A stretch of DNA of 41,699 nucleotides from an uncultured Clostridia bacterium (GTDB lineage Bacteria; Bacillota; Clostridia; Oscillospirales; Ruminococcaceae). Where the stretch lies: contig CANQYC010000003.1 of NCBI GenBank assembly GCA_947627945.1, forward strand, positions 1 through 41,699, given 5' to 3'. Below the pieces are notes generated by a model. It was given only the letters and a program-made list of their open reading frames with translations, was not told the DNA's origin and ran no database searches. Within the stretch, counting starts at the first letter, position 1; each line of letters starts with the position of its first letter. Shown piece by piece: positions 9,301 through 16,516 of this stretch. Position numbers and translations under genes: made by a program.

Positions 9301-9531
9301 GACGCTCTTGACCACATCAAGCGTCAGCGGCTCGATATAGACCTTGTCCGCCATTGCCTTATCGGTCATGATGGTCGCCGGGTTGGAGTTGATGAGTACG
9401 ACCTCCAGTCCCTCCTGCTTGAGGGCACGGCATGCCTGCGTACCGGCATAGTCAAACTCCGCTGCCTGTCCGATGATGATCGGACCTGAACCGATCACCA
9501 GCACCTTTTTGATATCGCTGCGCAGTCCCAT
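6337..9531 (-). CDS. carB: Carbamoyl-phosphate synthase large subunit
   Basis: 1064 residues, the normal CarB length. Two homologous ATP-grasp halves are visible: the first opens with [21 protein letters not shown], the second (about residue 552) with [21 protein letters not shown]. A C-terminal MGS-like allosteric domain ([15 protein letters not shown]) follows, where UMP, IMP or ornithine act in the family. With CarA it makes carbamoyl phosphate from glutamine-derived ammonia, bicarbonate and two ATP. Start ATG at 9531 lies 1 base after the carA stop codon with AGGAGG overlapping the end of carA. Position in the pyr operon marks it as the pyrimidine enzyme. Confidence 0.97.
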   Translation of the reverse strand: [1064 protein letters not shown]

Positions 9532-9532
9532 C

Positions 9533-10648
9533 TTACTCAGCCTCCTTTTTGTATGCATCCATGCGGGCGGTGAATTCATCAAAGAGATATGCCGTATCCA
9601 GCGGACCGCCGTGCGCCTCCGGATGGAACTGCACGGTAAAGGCATTCAGCTTATGATAGCGCACGCCCTCGCAGGTATGGTCATTGGCGTTGATATGGGA
9701 GACCTCTGCATTGTCCGGATCCAGACTGTCCCCGATCACGGCATAGCCATGGTTCTGGCTGGTGACATATGTCCTGCCGCTTGCCAGATCAATGACAGGC
9801 TGGTTGGCACCCCGGTGACCGTATTTCAGCTTCTCCGTGCGTGCCCCCTGTGACAGTGCCATGAGCTGATGCCCCAGACAGATGCCAAACATCGGGATGG
9901 CAAGCTTTGCGATCTCCCGCAGATTTTCGATGATCTGTGTATTTTCTGACGGGTCTCCGGGACCGTTCGAGAGCATGATGCCGTCCGGGTGCAGTGCGGC
10001 GACCTCTTTGGCTGTCGTCTGTGCCGGGACTACGATCACCTCGCATCCCCGTTCGAGCAGAGACTGGCGGATGTTGCGCTTATATCCGAAATCAAACAGC
10101 ACGACCCGCCGGCGCACCTGTTCCGGCTGGTAGATGCGCTGCTCGGTGCCTGTGACATTTGCGACAGCGTCCCTGACGGCATAAGCACGGATCTGCGCAA
10201 GCAGCTCCGGCAGATGTTCCTGCGGATCAGATGTAGTGATGGCTCCGTTCATGACGCCTGCTTCACGCAGCGATCTGGTCAGGCGGCGGGTGTCGATGTT
10301 GTACAGACCGATGATGTTATGTGCTTTCAGGAAGCTGTCGATCGTGCCCTCACAGCGGAAATTCGAGGGCGTGTTGCACCATTCCCGCACGATATACCCG
10401 CCGACATAGGACTGCGCCGACTCATGATCCGCCGCATTTACGCCATAGTTGCCGATGAGCGGGAATGTCTGTGTCACGATCTGTCCGTAATAGCTCGGGT
10501 CAGTGAGCGTCTCCTGATAGGCGGTCATGCCCGTGGTGAACACGACCTCCCCGATGACAGTTCCCTCCGCACCGAAGCTCCTGCCTGTAAAGATCTGCCC
10601 GTCTGCCAGTACAAGACTGGCAGGCTTACCGTCCTTGATGAGTGCCAT
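9533..10648 (-). CDS. carA: Carbamoyl-phosphate synthase small (glutaminase) subunit
   Basis: 371 residues. The N-terminal CarA domain includes GEVVFTTGMTAYQE. The C-terminal class I glutamine amidotransferase domain has the triad C257 (FGICLGHQ), H342 and E344 (FHPEAHGGP). It releases ammonia from glutamine and channels it to CarB. AAAGGATG is upstream of the ATG. The 79-base gap to pyrF contains a short GC hairpin (10705-10721, TCCGGG with CCCGGA) with no U-tract; it may be an mRNA-processing or stability element rather than a terminator. Confidence 0.97.
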   Translation of the reverse strand: MALIKDGKPASLVLADGQIFTGRSFGAEGTVIGEVVFTTGMTAYQETLTDPSYYGQIVTQTFPLIGNYGVNAADHESAQSYVGGYIVREWCNTPSNFRCEGTIDSFLKAHNIIGLYNIDTRRLTRSLREAGVMNGAITTSDPQEHLPELLAQIRAYAVRDAVANVTGTEQRIYQPEQVRRRVVLFDFGYKRNIRQSLLERGCEVIVVPAQTTAKEVAALHPDGIMLSNGPGDPSENTQIIENLREIAKLAIPMFGICLGHQLMALSQGARTEKLKYGHRGANQPVIDLASGRTYVTSQNHGYAVIGDSLDPDNAEVSHINANDHTCEGVRYHKLNAFTVQFHPEAHGGPLDTAYLFDEFTARMDAYKKEAE

Positions 10649-10727
10649 AACCTTACATCCTTTCCTTGGTAAATATAGGGAATCTTTTCAAATATCTTCT
10701 CTGTTCCGGGACGTCCCCGGACGAAAA

Positions 10728-11651
10728 CTATCCAAGATGCAGATAGGAGGTGATGTCGTCCCGCATCCGGAGTGCTTCCCTGCGGGCTGCACCGGCGAAA
10801 TCATGCGGATCACAGCCCTCTTTCTGATAGGCGCACATGATGGCACGGGAGGAATTGACGACCGCACCGAGTCCCTGTGCATCAAATGCGGCTGCCACAC
10901 CTTCGGCACCGCCGCCCTGTGAACCATAGCCGGGCACTAAGAAGAAAGTGTGCGGCAGACGTTCCCGCAGTTCTTTGAGCTGTGCCGGATAGGTCGCACC
11001 GACCACGGCACCCACTGCGGAATAGCCGTATTTTCCGATGGTATCCGCACCCCACTGCTCACAGAGATCGCCCATCCGGGCATAGAGCGGGACGCCGTCG
11101 ATCTTCTGATCCTGCAATTCACCGCTCGAGGGATTCGAGGTCTTGACCAGTACAAAGATCCCCTTGTCCTCCGCTTTGCAGATGTCGAGCAGCGGCCGGA
11201 TGCCGTCTGAACCGAGGTAGCCGTTCACCGTCAGGGCATCGGCACCGAATGGCTGTAATTCATTCTCATCGACACGCACCGTACCGAGATGGGCGGCGGC
11301 ATATGCCTCCATCGTCGTGCCGATGTCATTGCGCTTGCCGTCCGTAATGACGAACATGCCTTTCAGCCGGGCATAGCGAATGGTTTTTTCCAGCGTCTTC
11401 ATCCCATGGTAGCCATACATCTCATAGTAGGCAGCCTGCGGCTTGATCGCCGGTACGATGTCGCAGATCTCATCAATGATCGCCTTGTTGAATGCAAAGA
11501 TGGCACGGGATGCCGCCTTGAGACTGCATCCGTCCTCCTGAAGAAAATCCCGGATCAGATGCTCCGGCACATAGTCCAGCTTCGGATCAAGTCCGACAAC
11601 GGACGGATTTTTGGTTGCTTTGATCTTTTCGATCAGTCTGTCAAATCCCAT
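10728..11651 (-). CDS. pyrF: Orotidine-5'-phosphate decarboxylase (long, type 2 form)
   Basis: 307 residues, the length of the type 2 PyrF subfamily rather than the roughly 235-residue type 1. The catalytic D-x-K-x-x-D array is visible as DGKRNDIG. The N-terminus NPSVVGLDPKLDYVP carries the first substrate-binding aspartate, and a late GYGSQGGG segment holds the phosphate. It decarboxylates OMP to UMP, the last step of UMP synthesis. AAGGAGAG lies before the ATG. It is third in the pyr operon, with an 81-base gap after pyrC. Confidence 0.95.
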   Translation of the reverse strand: MGFDRLIEKIKATKNPSVVGLDPKLDYVPEHLIRDFLQEDGCSLKAASRAIFAFNKAIIDEICDIVPAIKPQAAYYEMYGYHGMKTLEKTIRYARLKGMFVITDGKRNDIGTTMEAYAAAHLGTVRVDENELQPFGADALTVNGYLGSDGIRPLLDICKAEDKGIFVLVKTSNPSSGELQDQKIDGVPLYARMGDLCEQWGADTIGKYGYSAVGAVVGATYPAQLKELRERLPHTFFLVPGYGSQGGGAEGVAAAFDAQGLGAVVNSSRAIMCAYQKEGCDPHDFAGAARREALRMRDDITSYLHLG

Positions 11652-11732
11652 ATAATGCTCTCCTTTCAGAATGTTCCAGTTGATAGGGTGATCGATGTTC
11701 CCCGTGAGGGCGGGAAAAGCCGCTCCGTGCGG

Positions 11733-13010
11733 TCATTCCTGTTCATAGCGGATCGTTCCCTCCGTGATGGTCATGACGACCTTTCCGGTCAGCTCCATGC
11801 CACGGAATGCGGTATTGCAGGACTTGCTGTGGAATTTCGCAGGATCCACAGTCCATTTCTGTTCAGTGTCCACCAAGATCAGGTTTGCCGGTGCGCCGAT
11901 GCAGAGCCTTTCTGCGGCAATGCCCAGTATCTCCCGTGGGCGGATGCTCATCAGCTCCACGATCTTTTGCAGGTCTGCCTTGCCCGTGTGATACAGGGCG
12001 GTCAGGGCGGCTGACAGCGAGGTCTCCAGTCCCACGATGCCGTTCGGGGCAAGGGTGAAATTCGCCTTTTCTGCCTGTGTATGCGGGGCATGGTCGGTCA
12101 CGATGCAGTCGATCGTGCCATCTAGCACGGCTGCCTCGATGGCGGCACGGTCAGCCTCCTCCCGCAAGGGGGGATTCATGCGGTCATTCGCACTCCGGGA
12201 ACGGAGCTTCTCATGTGTCAGCATAAAGTAATGCGGTGCGGTTTCACAGGAAACATTGACACCGAGCCGTTTGGCAGCACGGATGATCTCCACACTGCCC
12301 TTGGTGCTGACATGACAGATATGCACCCGTCCGCCGACCGATGCGGCAAGGATGATCTCACGGGCGGTGATGTAGTCCTCCGACGCCCTGTCCATCCCCT
12401 TGACGCCAAGTTCTTCGGAAACACCGCCCTTGTGCATGATGCCGCCGTCAATGATCTCCAGATCTTCGCAGTGGGAGGCGATCAGCATGTCCTGCTGCTT
12501 TGCCTTTTCCAGTGCAAGGCGCATGAGTTCGGCACGCTTCACGGGTCTGCCGTCGTCCGAGAGACAGGCGGCTCCGTTGGCTTTCAGCAGTGCAAAATCT
12601 GTCAGTGCCTCGCCCTGCATGCCCTTTGTGATGCAGGCAGCGGGATAGACCGCAACACCCGTCTCCCTTGCTTTTTGCAGGATGTATCGCAGGATCTCCG
12701 GGGAATCCACAGGCGGGTTGGTATTCGGCATGCACAGCACACCGGTCACGCCGCCGGCAAGGGCTGCCCGGCAGCCGGTGAGGATGTCCTCTTTGTGGGT
12801 CTGTCCCGGGTCACGGAAATGGACATGCATGTCGAACAAGCCCGGCATGGCGGTCAGTCCCGTGGCGTCAATGACACGGTCGCCGTCGCCGTCACAAAGT
12901 TCCACGATGTCCGTCCCCATGCGGGTGATGGTGCCGTCTGTCACAAGGACGTCCGTGATCTCATCCAGTCCCCTGTCCACGGCATGGACATTTTTGATCA
13001 GCAGTTTCAT
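11733..13010 (-). CDS. pyrC: Dihydroorotase
   Basis: 425 residues, the class I (Bacillus-type) dihydroorotase length. Metal ligands are visible: H62-V-H64 in [10 protein letters not shown], later histidines in IASHCEDLE and VHICHVST, and the catalytic aspartate in VTDHAPH. It closes carbamoyl aspartate to dihydroorotate. Start ATG at 13010 overlaps the pyrR stop codon (ATGA) with GGAGC upstream; a longer frame exists but would overlap pyrR. The gene that should feed it, pyrB, is not in this operon. Confidence 0.95.
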   Translation of the reverse strand: MKLLIKNVHAVDRGLDEITDVLVTDGTITRMGTDIVELCDGDGDRVIDATGLTAMPGLFDMHVHFRDPGQTHKEDILTGCRAALAGGVTGVLCMPNTNPPVDSPEILRYILQKARETGVAVYPAACITKGMQGEALTDFALLKANGAACLSDDGRPVKRAELMRLALEKAKQQDMLIASHCEDLEIIDGGIMHKGGVSEELGVKGMDRASEDYITAREIILAASVGGRVHICHVSTKGSVEIIRAAKRLGVNVSCETAPHYFMLTHEKLRSRSANDRMNPPLREEADRAAIEAAVLDGTIDCIVTDHAPHTQAEKANFTLAPNGIVGLETSLSAALTALYHTGKADLQKIVELMSIRPREILGIAAERLCIGAPANLILVDTEQKWTVDPAKFHSKSCNTAFRGMELTGKVVMTITEGTIRYEQE

Positions 13011-13561
13011 GGCTGCTCCTTTCCGCCGTCTTCCGGCTGTACGATGCACACACGTTCCTCGCCGTCCAGCTCCTGCACAAAGACCTGTACCGTCTCGCTG
13101 CGGGAGGTAGGAAGATTCTTCCCCACATAGTCCGGTCGGATGGGCAGTTCCCGATGTCCACGATCTACCAGTACTGCCAACTGGATGGTGCGGGGTCTCC
13201 CCCGCTGGATCACGGCGTCGATCGCTGCACGGGTACTTCGCCCGGTGTAGAGGACATCATCACAGATCACGACATGCTTGTCTTTGGTAGAAAATGGTAT
13301 GACCGTCTTGTCCGGGCAGCTGCTGTCATGCGGCAGATCATCCCGGTAGGGCGTGATGTCGAGCGTCCCGCAGTCTACGGTGATGCCTTCAAGTTCCCGT
13401 ATCTTGTCGGCGATACGCTGTGCAATGACGGCACCCCGTGAGAGGATGCCGACCAGACAGACATCCTCCGCTCCCTTGTTGTGTTCCAGTATCTCATAGG
13501 TGATGCGTGCCAAGGCACGATGGATGGCATTTTCATCCATGATGACGGTATGCTTTCCCAA
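13007..13561 (-). CDS. pyrR: Bifunctional pyr operon attenuator/uracil phosphoribosyltransferase PyrR
   Basis: 184 residues. The PRPP-binding signature [19 protein letters not shown] is clear, and the basic N-terminal region matches PyrR. In Gram-positive bacteria PyrR binds a hairpin in the pyr mRNA when UMP is high and promotes termination. Here that hairpin and terminator are both present directly upstream. The start is a TTG at 13561, supported by GGAGGTG 7 bases upstream; the first ATG is seven codons later without a site. The ribosome binding site follows the attenuator terminator within a few bases. Confidence 0.96.
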   Translation of the reverse strand: MGKHTVIMDENAIHRALARITYEILEHNKGAEDVCLVGILSRGAVIAQRIADKIRELEGITVDCGTLDITPYRDDLPHDSSCPDKTVIPFSTKDKHVVICDDVLYTGRSTRAAIDAVIQRGRPRTIQLAVLVDRGHRELPIRPDYVGKNLPTSRSETVQVFVQELDGEERVCIVQPEDGGKEQP

Positions 13562-13580
13562 CGAGCTTCACCTCCGGCAG

Positions 13581-13620
13581 AAAAATAACGCCGATCTATC
13601 CGGCAGACAGATCAGCGTTA
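13581..13620 (-). terminator. pyr leader attenuator terminator
   Basis: On the minus strand AACGCTGATCT pairs with AGATCGGCGTT (11 pairs, one G-U) around a loop of about 11 bases, followed by ATTTTT. It ends a few bases before the pyrR ribosome binding site, so termination here would prevent expression of the whole operon. It lies downstream of the PyrR-binding hairpin, the order expected for PyrR attenuation. Confidence 0.92.
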
Positions 13621-13700
13621 CCCACATTCATTCATATAGACTCCCATACACGGGCATTCCCGCATACAGGACCACTATGGCATTTTCCGCAATCTGAGCC

Positions 13701-13724
13701 TTGCCTGTCTCTCTGGACAGGATT
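13701..13724 (-). promoter_or_regulatory. PyrR-binding hairpin (anti-antiterminator) in the pyr leader
   Basis: On the minus strand CCTGTCCAGAGAGACAGG forms a hairpin whose loop region contains CCAGAGAG, matching the conserved PyrR-binding loop (UCCNGNGAGG type), followed by CAAGGC as in Bacillus pyr leaders. It starts about 12 bases after the predicted transcription start. Binding of PyrR-UMP would stabilise it and favour the terminator at 13581-13620. The antiterminator pairing was not worked out. Confidence 0.87.
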
Positions 13725-13741
13725 AAAGATTCAACATTACT

Positions 13742-13770
13742 ATTATACCACACTCTGATGCATTTGGCAA
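13742..13770 (-). promoter_or_regulatory. pyr operon promoter
   Basis: TTGCCA (13770-13765) and TATAAT (13747-13742) on the minus strand are separated by 17 bases, with TG one base before the -10 box. Transcription would start near 13735, just ahead of the PyrR hairpin. Confidence 0.9.
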
Positions 13771-13808
13771 GGGGTTTTGAGAATTTTTTTCCTGACTGAT
13801 ACAGGAAA

Positions 13809-14045
13809 CTACTGAAGAACCCCCAGCTGAAGCAGCACACCGGCGATAGAGTTGAGCAGTGCAAGCACGAGGGCGATGATGTCAATGACCAAGATCGCAG
13901 TGGTGTTGTGGGTCTCTTTTCTGGAAACACACTGCGTGAGGCTGATGACACAGCAGGGATAGGTGACGATCGGCAGCAGCAGTGCGAACACTGCGCCGAT
14001 GATCATGAGGACAAGGCTCGGGGTGTAAATAGGTTTCTTTTCCAT
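13809..14045 (-). CDS. Small two-helix membrane protein, unknown function
   Basis: 78 residues with two strongly hydrophobic segments (about 9-34 and 47-75) joined by a short polar loop (QCVSRKETHNTT). I recognise no family. Start ATG at 14045 has AAAGGA upstream; a longer frame would run into the preceding gene. It is the last gene of the tRNA-Leu/DUF4317 unit, 43 bases after the DUF2262-like gene. Just downstream TTTCCTG and CAGGAAA form a hairpin (13789-13811) ahead of the pyr promoter, but without a U-tract. Confidence 0.7.
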   Translation of the reverse strand: MEKKPIYTPSLVLMIIGAVFALLLPIVTYPCCVISLTQCVSRKETHNTTAILVIDIIALVLALLNSIAGVLLQLGVLQ

Positions 14046-14088
14046 AATAATTCCTTTCATGACAAATGGCAGCGGGTTTGAGGATCTC

Positions 14089-14571
14089 TCATCCCCACAG
14101 GTCGCCGCCTTGTAATGTATGGTCTGCACCGATCTTCATGCCGATGCTGTGACCTGCAAAATAATCCGGCTCACAGCCCAGAAACAGCTCCAGTGAGATG
14201 TTTTCTTCGGCATAGACCGTCACGGAAACATACCGGAGCGATGCAGCAAAGTCTTCCTTTGTGATCGGCAGGAACACCTTGGCACCGTTTTCCATGAGAT
14301 AGCACTCCTGCGTCTCATCTTCGGCGGGTTCTGCGGAAGATGCCCAATCCTCAGCAAGTCCGAGCATCCCCTGCTGCTCCACAAGGTGATCCACGATCGT
14401 ATCCTTGTGCGTATCCAACCAGCGCAGTTCCTCCTCGATCTGCGGGAGAATGGCTTTCAGCTTTTCCTGATCTTCCTCCATTTTGATGCGGATATCGGCT
14501 TCTGTGCCCCAGATGGGATATTTCCCCTCAAAGGCAAAATACTTTCCCGGTGTAAGATCGCTTACCTGCAT
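14089..14571 (-). CDS. DUF2262-like protein, unknown function
   Basis: 160 residues, soluble and acidic, with no signal peptide. The C-terminal third contains LFLGCEPDYFAGHSIGMKI followed by a DLWG end, the pattern of DUF2262/DUF6985-type domains (acidic residues, then GHSI, then a final glycine). A charged helical segment lies at about residues 25-70. The role of such domains is unknown; many occur as stand-alone immunity-like or housekeeping proteins. It starts 15 bases after the DUF4317 gene, with a GGGGGGAAG stretch before the ATG. Confidence 0.75.
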   Translation of the reverse strand: MQVSDLTPGKYFAFEGKYPIWGTEADIRIKMEEDQEKLKAILPQIEEELRWLDTHKDTIVDHLVEQQGMLGLAEDWASSAEPAEDETQECYLMENGAKVFLPITKEDFAASLRYVSVTVYAEENISLELFLGCEPDYFAGHSIGMKIGADHTLQGGDLWG

Positions 14572-14586
14572 GGCACTTCCCCCCTG

Positions 14587-15714
14587 TTACATCTTCATCT
14601 GATACCCGTTGACGGTGATCTCCGGGTCTTCGAGGGAGATCATGAGGAAACGCCTGCCGTCGATCTCCTTTGTTGTGATCTTATCTGTCGCATCGCCGCT
14701 GATGCTGACGGTCACGCCGCCGGTGCTAAGGGTCGTCTTGGTATCTGTCAGATTGGAGGCGATGAAATAATTGCCGTCTGTTGCCTCCTTGTACAATGCC
14801 TGCGCCGCCTCGGCACGATCCTGCGAAACGCCGGAATCGAGCAGTACATCCCGGACGAAAATATCGCTGACGACCGGCGGCTCCGGTTCATCCTTGAATG
14901 TCCGGGCATAGTCCTGTATCTTCTCATTGACGCTGGCAATGACCTGCAAGTTCAGCTCCTCGCCGACGCCCTTGTCGAGGATGGCACGGAATGTCTCCTT
15001 TTCCTCCTCTGCCGACAGCGTATAGTGGCAGCCCAGCACTTCCTCCACGAGGGAGATATTCGGCTCCTTGGGCTTCTTGGCAAAGTACATGACATGATTG
15101 ACATCGGGTCCCCGCCCGGTGAATGTCGGAAAGAGGAAGCCGTCTGTGGGGGCTTCGGCGACCACACGGTCAAAGCGGGTCTTGCGGATGATGTTGTTCT
15201 CATCCTCATCGTAGATCAGACCATCCACTCTTGACTCCACGGGGCAGACAGCACCGATGAGGAAGTGGAATTCCCGGCTGTCATACTTGTTTTTCTCGCC
15301 CATTTTATTTTTCTCGAACACCGTATAGGTACACTGTGCGATGAACACGGCATAGGGGAGCGGATATTCGAGTTTTTCCGTCAGGTGGGCGATGTACTTC
15401 TCCATCTGCGCCTCGTCGTCAAGACCATTTTCCAGAAGCTGCCAGAGCAGGTTCTGGGGCTGATCTTCCTCATAGACCTCATTGGGGAATTCATACTCGA
15501 TCAGGGCTTTGCCGAGTTTGCCCTTGAGGATGCGGGAGAGGGTGGTATATAGGACGCTCATCTCCTCCTGCGGGATCTCGGCGAAGCTGCGGACACTGCG
15601 GCAGCGCAGGGTCTTTTCAGAGTCGATAAACGTAGAAAATACCCGGCGGATGACGAGCAGGTCATCCGCAGGGACAAAGTGTTTTTTCAGCTCAGACAGG
15701 TCTTTCTGGTTCAT
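14587..15714 (-). CDS. DUF4317 domain protein
   Basis: 375 residues, matching in length and N-terminus (MNQKDLSELKKHF) the DUF4317 family found mainly in Clostridia; its function is unknown. No membrane segment or signal peptide is seen. A central stretch (FHFLIGAVCPVESRVDGLIYDEDEN) and a late FLMISLEDPEITVNGYQMKM end are the most conserved-looking parts. Start ATG at 15714 has AAGGAGAC upstream. An in-frame extension to 15921 would be read from the tRNA-Leu gene and is rejected. It begins 31 bases after the tRNA 3' end with no terminator between. Confidence 0.85.
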   Translation of the reverse strand: MNQKDLSELKKHFVPADDLLVIRRVFSTFIDSEKTLRCRSVRSFAEIPQEEMSVLYTTLSRILKGKLGKALIEYEFPNEVYEEDQPQNLLWQLLENGLDDEAQMEKYIAHLTEKLEYPLPYAVFIAQCTYTVFEKNKMGEKNKYDSREFHFLIGAVCPVESRVDGLIYDEDENNIIRKTRFDRVVAEAPTDGFLFPTFTGRGPDVNHVMYFAKKPKEPNISLVEEVLGCHYTLSAEEEKETFRAILDKGVGEELNLQVIASVNEKIQDYARTFKDEPEPPVVSDIFVRDVLLDSGVSQDRAEAAQALYKEATDGNYFIASNLTDTKTTLSTGGVTVSISGDATDKITTKEIDGRRFLMISLEDPEITVNGYQMKM

Positions 15715-15745
15715 GCTGGTCTCCTTATCTCTTGATTTCTTGAAA

Positions 15746-15828
15746 TGCCGGTGGTGGGACTTGAACCCACACGCCCTTGCGGACAACAGATTTTGAGTCT
15801 GTCTCGTCTGCCATTCCGACACACCGGC
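15746..15828 (-). tRNA. tRNA-Leu (anticodon CAA)
   Basis: 83 bases. The acceptor arm pairs GCCGGTG with CACCGGC, with discriminator A. The anticodon stem ACAGA/TCTGT encloses CTCAAAA, giving anticodon CAA (reads TTG). There is a long variable arm as in class II tRNAs, and the T arm contains GGTTCAAGTCC. CCA is not encoded. It is transcribed from a consensus promoter 10 bases upstream and reads into the DUF4317 gene. Confidence 0.96.
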
Positions 15829-15837
15829 AACGTGTTC

Positions 15838-15866
15838 ATTATACCATAACGGAGAGGAAATGTCAA
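15838..15866 (-). promoter_or_regulatory. Promoter of tRNA-Leu and the downstream genes
   Basis: TTGACA (15866-15861) and TATAAT (15843-15838) on the minus strand, 17 bases apart, with TG one base before the -10 box: a full consensus promoter. Transcription would start near 15831, three bases before the tRNA. Confidence 0.93.
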
Positions 15867-15887
15867 GGGGATTTACAAAAAAATTTG

Positions 15888-15934
15888 AAAAATCCGTATC
15901 CCGGGAGCGGCAAACGGGCATGCCAGCTCCCGGG
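15888..15934 (-). terminator. Terminator of the recJ-rel-DUF5662 unit
   Basis: On the minus strand CCCGGGAGC (15934-15926) pairs with GCTCCCGGG (15908-15900), nine GC-rich pairs, followed after a few bases by ATTTTTC. It lies 20 bases past the DUF5662 stop codon and separates that unit from the tRNA-Leu promoter. Confidence 0.78.
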
Positions 15935-15954
15935 GCGGGGCGATCCTGCGGGTG

Positions 15955-16500
15955 TCAATAGTCATTATGCGTGGCAAGATAGCGGCGGATCCAAGCGAAT
16001 GTATATGCCTCTCCCCTGTCGGCGAGCATCCGGAGCAGGCGTTCCAGAAATGCTGAGGTCTCCGGATGGATGCGGCGGGTCGCCTTGCCTTTCAGGAAAT
16101 ACCGCAGCGGGGCATCATCCGTGTAGTTTTTGCCGCCGTAGATGCGGCTTGCTGCCACACGGTCGCAGAACATCTCCACCACATACCGCAGCGGCATCTT
16201 CACAGGCTCTATGCGGCGGGTCTTGGGGGAATAGTCCGTCCAGTACTCAAAATGATGGCGGTTGCGTCCCTTGTGGTGCATCCACGCCGCAGAATAGCCT
16301 TTTTCATCACGTTCCTGCTCATTCGGGCTGCGGGTGCCCTGATAGTAGCGCACACCGGGAAGAAACTCGGCAGGCGTGTATTTGGACAGGTCATGCCGCA
16401 GTCCCTGCCAGAGGATCCCCGCCTTGCCGCAGTTGCGGATGACCGCATGGCGATGGCGGGTGATGGTACGGAAGTGCTTTATCAAATTCTCCGGCTTCAT
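15955..16500 (-). CDS. DUF5662 family protein
   Basis: 181 residues with features of the DUF5662 family: an N-terminal HFRTITRHRHAVIRNCGKAGILWQGLRHDLSKYTPAEF, then conserved histidines in WMHHKGRNRHHFEYW and MPLRYVVEMFCDRVAA. The many histidines and acidic residues suggest a metal-dependent phosphohydrolase-like helical fold, but this is inference. It is found in Firmicutes and phages. The ATG at 16500 has GGGGGGAG upstream and follows the rel stop codon by 16 bases, so it is the third gene of the recJ unit and may share control with the stringent-response enzyme. Confidence 0.85.
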   Translation of the reverse strand: MKPENLIKHFRTITRHRHAVIRNCGKAGILWQGLRHDLSKYTPAEFLPGVRYYQGTRSPNEQERDEKGYSAAWMHHKGRNRHHFEYWTDYSPKTRRIEPVKMPLRYVVEMFCDRVAASRIYGGKNYTDDAPLRYFLKGKATRRIHPETSAFLERLLRMLADRGEAYTFAWIRRYLATHNDY

Positions 16501-16516
16501 AGTGTCTCCCCCCTGC

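Noticed and set aside
15715-15921. N-terminal extension of the DUF4317 protein
   Set aside because: It would translate through the tRNA-Leu gene and its promoter; the family N-terminus begins at 15714.
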